Below are positions 9,627 to 19,074 of a stretch of DNA of 49,022 bases, in pieces. Origin of the DNA: Alistipes sp. (GTDB lineage Bacteria > Bacteroidota > Bacteroidia > Bacteroidales > Rikenellaceae); assembly GCA_017646625.1 (NCBI GenBank), contig JAGCMF010000028.1, forward strand, positions 1-49,022, read 5' to 3'. Below the pieces are notes generated by a model. That model had not been told where the DNA came from, made no database searches, and saw only the letters and a program-made list of their open reading frames with translations. Both the position numbers and the translations under genes were made by a program. How positions within the stretch are numbered: the stretch's first letter is position 1; every line of letters starts with the position of its first letter.

Positions 9627-11000
9627 ATGAAGCGACTTATACTATTAGTATTTATTGTTTTGTCGACATCTATAGTGTCGGCACAGAATAGTGAGGAGAT
9701 TACAAAGACGGGTTATAACTTTGGTCCATTGCCCGCTGTGGCTTATGATGCTGATAAGGGTTTTCAGCTTGGTGCGCTACTTAATATATATGACTTTGGT
9801 GATGGATCTACATACCCTAACACCCGTCAGCAGTGGTATTTCGAGGCGTCATTCTTTACAAAGGGTTCACAGCTTTTTGTCGTATCGTATGATAACCGCT
9901 TCTTGATTCCTGGTGTTCGTTGGTCAACAGCCTTGGTTATAACAAATGATAAGGCTATGGACTTCTACGGTTTCAATGGCTACATGTCTTACTATGATCA
10001 TGAACGTGTTGCCCTGGGTAAGGATAAGACAAATACGGAAAACTATATCTATACTCCAAAGTATCGTGTTAACCGTCTCGCCGCCCTCTTTAAAACCGAC
10101 TTTGTGGGTGATATCTGGAATGGTAAGCTATTCTGGGAGGCTGGCTATCACTTGAGCTACATAGGTGAGGGTTATAAGCAGCAGGGTGCATTGAACCTTG
10201 ATAAGATAAATAAGAATAAGAAGGATTATAAGGTATTCCCTGCAGAAGAGCCTACAATATTTGACCTATATCGTCAGTGGGGCATCATCTCCGAGGAGGA
10301 GGCCTGGGGTGGTTGGAATAGCACTGTGCGTCTTGGTCTTCTCTTCGATACGCGAGATAAGGAGGGTGCTCCATCACGTGGTATCTGGGCGGAGGCTCAT
10401 GCCATGCTTGCTCCCAAGTGGCTTGGTACAACAAATCCATACTACCGCTACTCTGTAACATTCCGCCACTATGTGCCCATCGTGCAGAACGACATTCTCA
10501 CATTCGCCTACCGCTTGAACTATGAGGGTACATTTGGAAATAAGGCACCATACTACGTGCTTCCTTTCCTCACCACTATGGGTTCATCGTACGACCGTGA
10601 TGGTATGGGTGGTTATCGCACAGTGCGAGGTATGATGCGTAATCGTGTTCAGGGTCTTGATGTAGCATCGTATAATGTTGAGCTTCGCTGGCGCTTCGTG
10701 TCATTTACGTTGTGGAAACAAAATATATCGTTCGGCTTGAACGTATTTAGTGATGGTGCTATGGTTACGAAGAACTACGATATGTCGTTCCGTGGTGATG
10801 AGGCTGATAGAGCTGCGTACGATGAATATATGGCACTCGGTACAGACCGCGATAGACCGCATATCACCGTTGGTGGTGGTTTGCGCTTCATTATGAATCA
10901 GAACTTCATTGTTGCCTTCGAGTATGGTCTTCCTGTTGGCAAGTTGCGCAAGCAGGATGGTGGAGGAGCCTTCTATATTAATACAGGTTACCTATTCTAA
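9627..11000 (+). CDS. Omp85/BamA-like outer membrane beta-barrel protein (surface antigen D15 domain)
   Basis: Outer membrane barrel, 457 residues from the ATG at 9627, which begins a clear signal peptide (MKRLILLVFIVLSTSIVSAQ). The barrel part carries the D15-type strand LLFDTRDKEGAPSRGIWAEAHAML (about 242-265) and later VRGMMRNRVQGLDVASYNVELRWRF, typical of BamA/TamA-like C-terminal barrels. It ends in an aromatic strand (YINTGYLF). No POTRA repeats are present, so it is a barrel-only member rather than the assembly factor BamA itself. An earlier in-frame start at 9603 would overlap the acyltransferase gene and destroy the signal peptide. Confidence 0.82.
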   Translation: MKRLILLVFIVLSTSIVSAQNSEEITKTGYNFGPLPAVAYDADKGFQLGALLNIYDFGDGSTYPNTRQQWYFEASFFTKGSQLFVVSYDNRFLIPGVRWSTALVITNDKAMDFYGFNGYMSYYDHERVALGKDKTNTENYIYTPKYRVNRLAALFKTDFVGDIWNGKLFWEAGYHLSYIGEGYKQQGALNLDKINKNKKDYKVFPAEEPTIFDLYRQWGIISEEEAWGGWNSTVRLGLLFDTRDKEGAPSRGIWAEAHAMLAPKWLGTTNPYYRYSVTFRHYVPIVQNDILTFAYRLNYEGTFGNKAPYYVLPFLTTMGSSYDRDGMGGYRTVRGMMRNRVQGLDVASYNVELRWRFVSFTLWKQNISFGLNVFSDGAMVTKNYDMSFRGDEADRAAYDEYMALGTDRDRPHITVGGGLRFIMNQNFIVAFEYGLPVGKLRKQDGGGAFYINTGYLF

Positions 11001-11012
11001 TCTATTGATGCA

Positions 11013-11056
11013 AAACAATATATGCTGACTACGACAGTAGTCAGCATATATTGTTT
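11013..11056. terminator. Bidirectional terminator between barrel gene and ald
   Basis: A 20-bp perfect inverted repeat (11013-11032 with 11037-11056) has a 4-base loop. It lies between two convergent genes, with T-rich flanks on both sides. Confidence 0.9.
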
Positions 11057-11071
11057 ATTATGTAGGCTATG

Positions 11072-12178
11072 CTACAATGCAAGTTCCTCGTATGAGAGGT
11101 TCCATGCATCGGCCACAGGCCTATATACAACCTTGCCCTCTACGATGTTTAGGCCCTTGCGTAGTTCCTCGTTATCCTGGCATGCCTTGCGCCAACCCTT
11201 GTTTGCGAGCTGAAGCATATATGGGAGTGTGGCATTTGTGAGTGCTAATGTCGATGTGTATGGCACAGCACCAGGGATGTTGGCAACGCAGTAGTGAAGG
11301 ATGCCGTCAACGTAGTATACGGGATCCTCATGCGTTGTTGGGTGAGATGTCTCGAAGCATCCACCCTGGTCTATGGCGACGTCAACCATGACGGTGCCTG
11401 GCTCCATATCCTTAAGCATGTCGCGTGTTACGAGCTTTGGTGCCTTGGCACCAGGTATGAGTACAGAGCCGATTACAAGGTCGGCAGTCTTCAGCTCCTC
11501 ACGAATGTTATACTCTGATGACATCAATGTCTTGACGTTCTTTGGCATAACATCGGCCAAGTAAGTCAGTCGTTGAAGTGAGATGTCGCATATTGTAACG
11601 TCTGCGCCTGTTCCTGCTGCTGTGCGTGCTGCTGCTGTGCCAACAACGCCCGCGCCTATTACGAACACCTTTGCTGGTTTAACGCCTGGTACACCACCGA
11701 GCAGCTTGCCCTTGCCACCGCGAGGCTTCTCGAGGAAGTAGCGGCCCTCCTGTGTCGACATTCTACCTGCAACCTCCGACATTGGAATGAGCAATGGGAG
11801 TGATCTATCCTTGCGTTCTACGGTCTCATATGCACAACATATAGCACCACTCTCGAGCATAGCCTTTGTTAGTGGTTCGCTGCTGGCGAAGTGGAAGTAT
11901 GTGAATACGAGTTGTCCCTTGCGTACAAGCTTATACTCTGGAGCAATAGGCTCCTTGACCTTAACAATCATCTCGGCTATAGCGTATACATCCTCTATTG
12001 TTGGAAGGATCTTGGCACCCTGCTTAACATAGTCTTCATCTTTGAAGCCGCTGTTTACACCTGCGGTAGCCTGAATGTATACCTCATGGCCTCGGCGAAC
12101 GAGCTCCATGGCTCCAGCTGGGGTGAGAGCAACACGATTTTCATTGTTTTTGATCTCCTTGGGAACACCGATAATCAT
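11072..12178 (-). CDS. ald: Alanine dehydrogenase
   Basis: Cytoplasmic NAD-dependent enzyme interconverting L-alanine with pyruvate plus ammonia. At 368 residues it matches the family length. Seen are the N-terminal [20 protein letters not shown], the catalytic lysine region VKVKEP (about 70-75), the catalytic histidine in FTYFHFA (about 93-99) and the Rossmann motif [26 protein letters not shown] (about 168-193). [17 protein letters not shown] closes the cofactor site. It is monocistronic by appearance, with about 70 bases to the upstream ABC permease gene on the same strand and a strong shared terminator downstream. Confidence 0.96.
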   Translation of the reverse strand: MIIGVPKEIKNNENRVALTPAGAMELVRRGHEVYIQATAGVNSGFKDEDYVKQGAKILPTIEDVYAIAEMIVKVKEPIAPEYKLVRKGQLVFTYFHFASSEPLTKAMLESGAICCAYETVERKDRSLPLLIPMSEVAGRMSTQEGRYFLEKPRGGKGKLLGGVPGVKPAKVFVIGAGVVGTAAARTAAGTGADVTICDISLQRLTYLADVMPKNVKTLMSSEYNIREELKTADLVIGSVLIPGAKAPKLVTRDMLKDMEPGTVMVDVAIDQGGCFETSHPTTHEDPVYYVDGILHYCVANIPGAVPYTSTLALTNATLPYMLQLANKGWRKACQDNEELRKGLNIVEGKVVYRPVADAWNLSYEELAL

Positions 12179-12248
12179 AGTTTTGCTTTTTTAATGTTTC
12201 ACATTGTTATGGCGATGATGCAATATCTTCACCATTTCAACATCTAAA

Positions 12249-13442
12249 TTAATATATTTTTTTTAAAGTAATGCTGTTATTTATGATTTTTTTTACTTTG
12301 TGGGTGCGATATTCTATTATTACTGCTATTGTGAGGTATCCTGTGGCGAGCACGACAAGGGTTAATATGTCGGTGAGTCTATCTGATAGTGTTGCTCCCA
12401 TTGTGCCTATGGCAACAAAGCTGTCTACGGCGCAGCTGCTTGGTAGTAGTCGTCCAAGAAGATATAGCCACTCGGGAAATGCCTCGCGTGGGTATGACAC
12501 GCCGGCAAGGAGTAGTACGGGGACGGAGGTCCATAGCAATAGCATTATGGGGGCTTCACGGCGCTTGAAGAGGTATGAAATGACAATGCCGAGAGATGCT
12601 GCTGCTATCATGTATATTAGCAGTAGGATCATAACGTCTAGTGTTGCTCCGTTATATGGGAATCCAAATATTGGCCATACTGTTGATAATATTATAGTTG
12701 AGTTAACCGCATATAATGCGATGTAAACAAGTATTTTAGATATGGTTATCTTTATAGACATTGATAGCGTGTGACATTCTCGTTGTCTGCGTCGCAATCG
12801 CACCATTGCAATACCAATGAGCATCGTCTGTTGTATGATAACGATGAGTATTGTCGGCATGACGAACGATCCGTAACCGAGAGAGGGGTTGTATAGGGTG
12901 TGGCTGTCATATATTATCGGCTCCACCACGGCCTCTACATCGCTGTTGCCATGTGATATAAGGCGTTCTATCTCTATGGATACTCCAAGTTCAAGTATGT
13001 CAGCTGCTGCCTGCTCGAGTACTTGTCTATATAGTAGTAGGTGACCTCCGTCAAGGATTAGTGATATATCGCCTTGTTTACCGCCTATGGTCTCCCTCTC
13101 GAAACCCTGTGGGATGTATACGATGCCGTATACCTTATGGCTATAGAATAACTCTTTGGCCATCTCCAATGACTCTGCCTCATAGCACACATTCGTATTT
13201 GGACCAGAACGTAGTCTGTTTATTAATGTTCTGCTTAACGACGTATGGTCATCGTCAACTATACATATCTTGACATCTCGCACGACATCTGCCCCATATG
13301 CCATTGAGTATATCACTATATATATGTGTATTGCGAAGATTATCAGAAGTAGTGCTCCGCTATCTGATAGTATGCTCTTTAACTCCTCGAGGGCCAACGT
13401 GATGATAGATGCCTCATCTCTAATTTGTGCTTTCTGTATCAT
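12249..13442 (-). CDS. ABC-2 type transporter permease (second of a pair)
   Basis: Inner membrane permease of the ABC-2 (YhhJ/YbhR-like) type, 397 residues. It has one N-terminal membrane helix (about 22-42), a large periplasmic domain (about 50-180, VKICIVDDDHTSLSRTLINRL...YGIVYIPQGFERE), then five hydrophobic segments (about 190-380). It starts 4 bases after the stop codon of the sister permease gene and is paralogous to it in layout. No ATP-binding subunit gene is in this operon. It would form an envelope exporter with the HlyD-like and TolC-like products. Last gene of the operon. Confidence 0.88.
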   Translation of the reverse strand: MIQKAQIRDEASIITLALEELKSILSDSGALLLIIFAIHIYIVIYSMAYGADVVRDVKICIVDDDHTSLSRTLINRLRSGPNTNVCYEAESLEMAKELFYSHKVYGIVYIPQGFERETIGGKQGDISLILDGGHLLLYRQVLEQAAADILELGVSIEIERLISHGNSDVEAVVEPIIYDSHTLYNPSLGYGSFVMPTILIVIIQQTMLIGIAMVRLRRRQRECHTLSMSIKITISKILVYIALYAVNSTIILSTVWPIFGFPYNGATLDVMILLLIYMIAAASLGIVISYLFKRREAPIMLLLWTSVPVLLLAGVSYPREAFPEWLYLLGRLLPSSCAVDSFVAIGTMGATLSDRLTDILTLVVLATGYLTIAVIIEYRTHKVKKIINNSITLKKIY

Positions 13443-13446
13443 AATA

Positions 13447-14619
13447 TCAATCTCTTCCCCAATACATCTTGATAGTTGTTATGTGTTGTAGTCGATGCCA
13501 TGATAGTGGCGCTAATAGCGTGAAGGCTATCAGGGGCATAAATCTCCATATCACAAATCTTGTTGGTGCACCATACATTACCTCATCGATGAATATGTCG
13601 CTAAAATATGTAAAAGGAAAGATGTGGGATAGTATGCGTGGTAGCGAGAACATCGCCATCGTTGGAAATGTTATTCCGGAGAATGTGAATGCCATGACGG
13701 CGTATCCACCACCGAGAGAAAGACCGAGGCGGAGGTTGGATGTCATGCTAATAATAAATATGGCAACAGATTGATATGCAATAATGAGAATGGCTATATC
13801 TAAAGTTAATATAATGTAGTTACCTGCGTTTATCATGCCCATTATAACAAATATGATTAGGCATGCGATGAGTGCTATTAATGTCATGATTATATATATG
13901 GGCAGCAATTTGCCAGTCATAGCAATGAGGAGTGAGTCGTTGGCAGACTGGAGCCAGGATACCGTAGTGCCATACTTCAATTCTCTGCCTATAGCATATA
14001 TGGTGGATGTGACGATAAATATCACTATACCCATGAATATGAATATTGGGGCGAGGTAGTAGCCGTAGTTAAGATATGGGTTACCAATGATGTTTGTATG
14101 GAAGTTAATGGGCATTACTTCAATTAATGCTTCATCTTCGCTATACCCCTTCGATATCAGTTTAGATGCGGATATTGTCGCCGAAAATGTCTGCACAACT
14201 TCTTGAACATCACGTTCCACCACTCCGCTTGCTGACATGTTTGCTCCAGATATGTAACATTCAACGTGTGTGGGTATTCCCTGGTATATCATTGACTCAA
14301 ATCCATCCTCTATAACAACTATACCGTACACTTTACCTTCAAGCATCATTCTCTCGGCGTCATTGATAGATGCTGGCTCCGCTGCAATCTCAACCCCCGG
14401 CGTAGCTGATAATGCATATTTTAATCTCCGCGACATTGTGCTATGGTCACTATCACATATGGCAATTGGGAGATTATCTATTGCGCCATCATGAAACATG
14501 ATGGTGAAGAATAGTAGCATTGTTAATGGTAAGATGAGTACGACGCATAGGTAGAGTTTATCGTTGATAATCTCTTTTATCTCTCGTTTTGAGACATTAA
14601 GTATCGCTTTAATAGACAT
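13447..14619 (-). CDS. ABC-2 type transporter permease (first of a pair)
   Basis: Inner membrane permease, 390 residues from the ATG at 14619, which is 4 bases past the HlyD-like stop codon; the longer in-frame start at 14640 overlaps that gene. Layout: an N-terminal helix (about 20-40), a periplasmic domain with DSDHSTMSRRLKYAL and GKVYGIVVIEDGFESMIYQG, then a cluster of five to six helices including the GISFP-like motif AFTFSGITFPTMAMFSLPRILSHIFPFTY common to ABC-2 exporters. It pairs with the next gene, probably as a heterodimer. The ATPase partner is missing from the locus. Confidence 0.88.
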   Translation of the reverse strand: MSIKAILNVSKREIKEIINDKLYLCVVLILPLTMLLFFTIMFHDGAIDNLPIAICDSDHSTMSRRLKYALSATPGVEIAAEPASINDAERMMLEGKVYGIVVIEDGFESMIYQGIPTHVECYISGANMSASGVVERDVQEVVQTFSATISASKLISKGYSEDEALIEVMPINFHTNIIGNPYLNYGYYLAPIFIFMGIVIFIVTSTIYAIGRELKYGTTVSWLQSANDSLLIAMTGKLLPIYIIMTLIALIACLIIFVIMGMINAGNYIILTLDIAILIIAYQSVAIFIISMTSNLRLGLSLGGGYAVMAFTFSGITFPTMAMFSLPRILSHIFPFTYFSDIFIDEVMYGAPTRFVIWRFMPLIAFTLLAPLSWHRLQHITTIKMYWGRD

Positions 14620-14623
14620 ATTA

Positions 14624-15613
14624 TTATAACCTATCACCAAATACTATAACACTCATACCTGGGAGTATGTTTATTGTTGTGTCACATGCAGTGGCATGCA
14701 CCTCAAACGTTCTGATGTCGAAACCTCCACGGGCGCGTGTGCTGCTCCATGTTGCGAAGTCTGCCTCTGGGGCTATGTAGTCTATCTTAAATTCCACCTC
14801 CCTGTCTATGGCGGGTATAAATGCGTTGAATATATGCCCTATCTCTATGCCGTGCATGGCGTTCTCCTTAATATTGAATACTATCCATCTATCTGTTAGG
14901 TCAAGTATTGTAATAACGGGATATCCTGCACTTACAAGCTCGCCTGGCTCTGCGATGATGTTTGATATGCGGCCTGATACGGGGGCATATACGCATGCGT
15001 CGTTGATGTATGTATTGACCTCATCTACAGCGCCACGTGCCTCGCGCACCTTTGCTTCTGCAGCTTGCTTTTGTTCTCTTGTTGCTCCCTCTATGACAAG
15101 TCTGTATTCAGCATGCGCAGCATCTACATTTGCTTGCATGGCTTGTTGCGCTGCTAAAGCCTCGTCATACTGCTGTCTTGTAGCAACACCCTTATCGTAT
15201 AATCTCTTGATACGCATATAACTTTTATCTGCTAACTCAAGTCCTGCTATAGCCTTCTGTAGCATGCTGTGTGCCGCCTCTATCTGCTCGCGTCTGGCAC
15301 CACGTTCAACCTCTTCATTCAATGCCTCTGCTGCACTCTCAAGTGCGGCGACCTGCTCTAACTTTGCCCGTAACTCTGGCGTCGATATTGTGTATAATAA
15401 CTCGCCCTTCTCTACCCATTCGCCCACCGATACGAACATGGAGTCAATGCGGCCCGGTATCTTTGATGATGCCCTATATGTTCGGCACTCTGCGGTGCCC
15501 TGAATAATCTCCCTGTTTGCGTTTACATCATAGCGGTATAGGGCGTATACTGCCACTATTACAACCAATATAATCGCAGTGCTATACCAGATATATTTAT
15601 CCTTTGTTTTCAT
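14624..15613 (-). CDS. HlyD/EmrA-like membrane fusion protein
   Basis: Periplasmic adaptor anchored by one N-terminal transmembrane helix (about residues 7-26), 329 residues, resembling YhiI/YbhG. A split lipoyl domain (RASSKIPGRIDSMFVSVGEWVEKGELLYTI, and later ACVYAPVSGRISNIIAEPGELVSAGYPVITILD) flanks a coiled-coil hairpin at about 78-200 that includes MRIKRLYDKGVATRQQYDEALAAQQA. It is the second gene of the TolC, HlyD, permease, permease operon and would connect the permease pair to the outer membrane channel. Confidence 0.93.
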   Translation of the reverse strand: MKTKDKYIWYSTAIILVVIVAVYALYRYDVNANREIIQGTAECRTYRASSKIPGRIDSMFVSVGEWVEKGELLYTISTPELRAKLEQVAALESAAEALNEEVERGARREQIEAAHSMLQKAIAGLELADKSYMRIKRLYDKGVATRQQYDEALAAQQAMQANVDAAHAEYRLVIEGATREQKQAAEAKVREARGAVDEVNTYINDACVYAPVSGRISNIIAEPGELVSAGYPVITILDLTDRWIVFNIKENAMHGIEIGHIFNAFIPAIDREVEFKIDYIAPEADFATWSSTRARGGFDIRTFEVHATACDTTINILPGMSVIVFGDRL

Positions 15614-15635
15614 TATTTTATAATGATTATATAAA

Positions 15636-17069
15636 CTAATTTATATCTACTGATTCTCCATTATTTAGGTAGTTTACAAATGTATACGCAATGCCAGAGG
15701 CATTAAGCAGTTTGACTAATGATATGCAATAGTCGTAAGCGGCATTCAGATATTTCACTTTGGCGGCCGATAGCTCAACGCTGGCATCTATAATATCAGA
15801 AGATGATGCTATACCCTCCACAAAGCCTTCGTATATCGAGTTGTAGTACTCCTCGGCAAATGTTATTGAATATCTGCTTGATTCTATATTTTGCTTTGCA
15901 TTGATAAGCTCAAAATACTCTTTCTCAACAAGTAGTGAGATGTCACTTTTAGCACTTTCAACCATGTCGTTTACCGCTGCTTCATTTACCTTTGCTGCCA
16001 TATAACGGCGTTCCTTGCCCAGACCGTCGAATATGGTCAAGTTAATGCCTATGCCTACTGCCCATCGAGGTGCGAGATTGCTTAATTGATAGTCGTAAAT
16101 GCTTGCTGCTCCGAGTGCTACAACCTCTGGTAGGAGTGCGGCGCGAGCAAGTTTTACACCCTCATTAGCAAGTTGCTTGCCTATGTTTGCCTCACATATA
16201 ATTGGATTTAGATGATATGCATTATCAATAAAATAATTAATATTATATATATTATTATATACAAAGAGCTTTACTATAGGTTTAATCTCATAATCTATGC
16301 CAAGTAGCGACTTTAGTGCAAGGTGTGACATAGTGACTCTATTCTCTGCTGCTGTTACATTGCGCCGTGCCTCTGATAGTTTATACTCTACATATAGGAC
16401 TACGCTGCGTGGCACCATTCCCTCGTCGTATAATGCTTTGGCATCGTGAAGGTGTCTCTCCACGCTTTGCATAGCCTCCACCTCTACGTCGTATAGTGCC
16501 TCGGCGAGCACTACGCCAAAGTATCGTTCTACGAGTGTTACGATCAATTCACCTTCGAGGGCCTCCAGGGTAATATTTGTCGCCTCGGTCTCAAGCTTCG
16601 CTACCCTATTTGCTATGTTTATGCGACCTCCAGCATATATAGGCATCTCAAGTGTTGCGGATATGCCGCCAAGCGATTGTTTTTGCAGCGTGTAGCCCCA
16701 ATCTGCGCCGAGAAGTGGCGATAGCGCATTGTCGATTAGTGATGCGGCATCGGGAGTTATTATGCCCGCGGAGATACCCCCGTTGATTAATCTCTCAACA
16801 GATTCTGTTACTGCGCCCTTTGCTCCACCGAGCATTACCTCTATATCCTTTTGCAGATATAGGTACCCACCATGTATATCTATGTGTGGCCAGCGTAGTC
16901 CCTCTGTGGCACGTTGCTCAAGGCGTGCCGCCTCAATGCTATGTCGTGTGCTTGTTATGGACTTGTTATTCTCCAGCATTATACTCACAGCCTCCTCAAA
17001 ACTAATTGGTTGCTGTGCCGAGATGTTGCTACATAGAAGGAGTGTGCATATAAGTAAAAGTATAGCCAT
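15636..17069 (-). CDS. TolC family outer membrane channel protein
   Basis: Outer membrane export channel leading the second export operon. From the ATG at 17069 the protein is 477 residues with signal peptide MAILLLICTLLLCSNISAQ followed at once by QPISFEEAVSIMLENNKSI, the usual first helix of OEP proteins. The longer frame to 17168 is rejected because it hides the signal peptide. Two OEP repeats are visible (LEQRATEGLRWPHIDIHGGYLYL; then LANEGVKLARAALLPEVVALGAA). The HlyD-like gene starts 22 bases downstream. It is divergent from the DcaP-like porin gene. Confidence 0.92.
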   Translation of the reverse strand: MAILLLICTLLLCSNISAQQPISFEEAVSIMLENNKSITSTRHSIEAARLEQRATEGLRWPHIDIHGGYLYLQKDIEVMLGGAKGAVTESVERLINGGISAGIITPDAASLIDNALSPLLGADWGYTLQKQSLGGISATLEMPIYAGGRINIANRVAKLETEATNITLEALEGELIVTLVERYFGVVLAEALYDVEVEAMQSVERHLHDAKALYDEGMVPRSVVLYVEYKLSEARRNVTAAENRVTMSHLALKSLLGIDYEIKPIVKLFVYNNIYNINYFIDNAYHLNPIICEANIGKQLANEGVKLARAALLPEVVALGAASIYDYQLSNLAPRWAVGIGINLTIFDGLGKERRYMAAKVNEAAVNDMVESAKSDISLLVEKEYFELINAKQNIESSRYSITFAEEYYNSIYEGFVEGIASSSDIIDASVELSAAKVKYLNAAYDYCISLVKLLNASGIAYTFVNYLNNGESVDIN

Positions 17070-17216
17070 AATGGTATTATTTCCATCTATACCTTCAAAT
17101 ATCGCGCACAAAGTATCTCTGGGGTCTAAAAAAGTTTGCATAGTTGTTTGGCATACTCCTTGCCACAACGAGATACGACATTTAAAATAACTAATTGTAA
17201 ACTAAAGTTATCAGTT

Positions 17217-18545
17217 ATGAAACGAATTAGACTCTACTCTCTATCCCTGCTTCTTATGGCAGTCGGAGCAGTAAGCGCAGAAGCACAAAGCGCGAAGTGT
17301 GATGCAGAGCAGTACTCTCCAACAATCTATATGATTGCTATAGGTGAGACTGTTCAGGAGTATGATTGTCAGCATGCTCATGATAAAGTTGTTGGCGACT
17401 TTAAGGAGACGCGTCGTCACGGCTTCCAGCAGATGCATAACCCGCAGTTCATATTCTCTACGCGCAATAATAGATTCTCGTTAGGTATAGGTGGCATGGT
17501 GAACCTACGCACAAGCTTCGACTTTGGAGGTGCTATGGGTAATATCGACTTTGTGCCGTACGATATTCCTATGACGAGGGGTTATGCCAATAAGCAGCGT
17601 ATCATGATGGATGCCTCAACATCTCGTCTATTTGTGAAGGCTATCATCAATAGCCGCATGATTGGCCGTGTGGTGGTATATACCGACATGGACTTCCGCG
17701 GTGGCGAGGAGTTTACCTATATCCCTCGCTTGAGGTCGGCATATGTGCAGGCGTGTGGTTTTACCGTAGGTCGTGATGTGACAACCTTCTGTGACCTTGC
17801 TGCGGCGCCACAGACGGTGGACTTTCAGGGCCCCAATGCCTATAACTTCGCATTTACCGAGATGATACGCTACGAGCACAGTTTCATTCATAATCACCTA
17901 ACCGTAGGTGTGGCTGCCGAGTTGCCGGTGGTAAATGCTACTTATGGAGAGAACTTCTCGCCCATATACCAGCGTGTTCCTGATGGTATTGCCTATGTGC
18001 AGTATGCCTGGGGTGAGAAGAGGTCGAGCCATCTGCGCCTGTCTGGTGTTATACGAGATATGTATCTACATGACAATGTCAATGGCGAGAATACTACGCA
18101 GCTTGGTTGGGGTGTGCAGTTGAGTGGTCATATCGGCATTGGCCGTTGGGTTGACTTGTTTATGAATGGTGTATATGGTCGAGGCATAACTCCTTATATC
18201 CAGGACCTTGCGGGCTCGCCTTACGATTTCACTTATGGACCTAATGATGCAAAACGTATCCAGACGCAGCCTATGTGGGGCTGGCAGGTGGCGGGTCAGG
18301 TTAATATAATGCCTGGTAGGATGTGGCTTGCTGGTGGCTACTCTACTGTGTGCCTTGAGCCTCATAATGGTTATCTCTCGGCTAACCAGTACCACCGTGG
18401 TGACTATGTATTTGCTAATGCCTTCTATAACGTGACGAGCAACTTTACGGTGGCTCTCGAGTATCTCTACGGTAGTCGCAGAGATATGGGTGGTTCGCAG
18501 AATGAGGCAAATCGTTTGAGTCTTATGGCGCAGTATAGCTTCTAA
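17217..18545 (+). CDS. DcaP-like outer membrane porin
   Basis: Predicted trimeric outer membrane porin of the DcaP-like family, 442 residues from the ATG at 17217 (signal peptide MKRIRLYSLSLLLMAVGAVSAEAQ). Recognisable stretches are IFSTRNNRFSLGIGGMVNLRTSFDFGG, MDASTSRLFVKAI, VVVYTDMDFRGG, LRSAYVQACGFTVGRDVTTFCDLAAAPQTVDFQGPNAYNF and the final barrel strand ANRLSLMAQYSF. DcaP relatives take up small negatively charged molecules; the substrate here is unknown. Monocistronic, divergent from the TolC-like gene and followed by a strong terminator. Confidence 0.78.
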   Translation: MKRIRLYSLSLLLMAVGAVSAEAQSAKCDAEQYSPTIYMIAIGETVQEYDCQHAHDKVVGDFKETRRHGFQQMHNPQFIFSTRNNRFSLGIGGMVNLRTSFDFGGAMGNIDFVPYDIPMTRGYANKQRIMMDASTSRLFVKAIINSRMIGRVVVYTDMDFRGGEEFTYIPRLRSAYVQACGFTVGRDVTTFCDLAAAPQTVDFQGPNAYNFAFTEMIRYEHSFIHNHLTVGVAAELPVVNATYGENFSPIYQRVPDGIAYVQYAWGEKRSSHLRLSGVIRDMYLHDNVNGENTTQLGWGVQLSGHIGIGRWVDLFMNGVYGRGITPYIQDLAGSPYDFTYGPNDAKRIQTQPMWGWQVAGQVNIMPGRMWLAGGYSTVCLEPHNGYLSANQYHRGDYVFANAFYNVTSNFTVALEYLYGSRRDMGGSQNEANRLSLMAQYSF

Positions 18546-18568
18546 TAAAACTAATACAAATGATAGGT

Positions 18569-18598
18569 CGGCAGCCCCCTCGGGTTGCCGTTTTTTTT
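18569..18598 (+). terminator. Terminator of the DcaP-like gene
   Basis: A 9-bp stem including one G-T pair (18569-18577 with 18582-18590) has a 4-base loop and is followed by eight T residues. Confidence 0.92.
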
Positions 18599-18599
18599 G

Positions 18600-18607
18600 T
18601 ACTTTTG
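18600..18607 (+). promoter_or_regulatory. -7 box (TACTTTTG) of the DUF4491 gene
   Basis: Exact TAnnTTTG match starting 2 bases after the T run of the preceding terminator and 31 bases before the ATG at 18638. Its -33 region would fall inside the terminator stem. Confidence 0.5.
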
Positions 18608-18637
18608 CTACTGATTTAGAATATAAATATTTAAACT

Positions 18638-18961
18638 ATGGAATTACATTATATTGGCATCGTAACAGGTGTTGCAACATTTATTATCATTGGCATTTTT
18701 CACCCATTAGTCGTAAAGGGCGAGTATTACTTTGGTGTTAAGATATGGTGGTTATTCTTATTGAGTGGTATCATAACAGGTGTAGCCTCGCTGCTAACAG
18801 CAAATACTCTTATATCTACTCTGCTTGCAGTCTGGTCGGCATCATCCTTTTGGAGCATTGGTGAGTTGTTTGAGCAGCGTAAGCGCGTGGAGAAGGGTTG
18901 GTTTCCAGCGCGTAGTGGCGGTAAACTGTGGTCGAAAAGTGGTCATGATGTAAAAAAGTAA
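18638..18961 (+). CDS. DUF4491 family small membrane protein
   Basis: Small membrane protein, 107 residues, with three hydrophobic segments (about 5-22, 36-55, 57-74) and a basic C-terminal tail (EQRKRVEKGWFPAR...). The stretch FHPLVVKGEYYFGVKIWWLFLLSG followed by FWSIGELFEQRKRVEKGWFP is characteristic of DUF4491, a family common in Bacteroidales with no known function. Monocistronic between two hairpin terminators. Confidence 0.85.
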   Translation: MELHYIGIVTGVATFIIIGIFHPLVVKGEYYFGVKIWWLFLLSGIITGVASLLTANTLISTLLAVWSASSFWSIGELFEQRKRVEKGWFPARSGGKLWSKSGHDVKK

Positions 18962-18965
18962 CAAG

Positions 18966-19001
18966 AATGACGGCTGCAAAGTTGCATTTGCAGCCGTCAT
19001 T
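18966..19001. terminator. Bidirectional hairpin terminator
   Basis: A 15-bp perfect stem (18966-18980 with 18987-19001) has a 6-base loop. It lies just past the DUF4491 stop codon and faces the convergent EamA gene. Confidence 0.85.
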
Positions 19002-19074
19002 ATTTATACGTGTGGAGTATCCAAGACTATTGGATAGCATGGTGCACGGTGTGACTCTCTATTAAGAGCCACAA

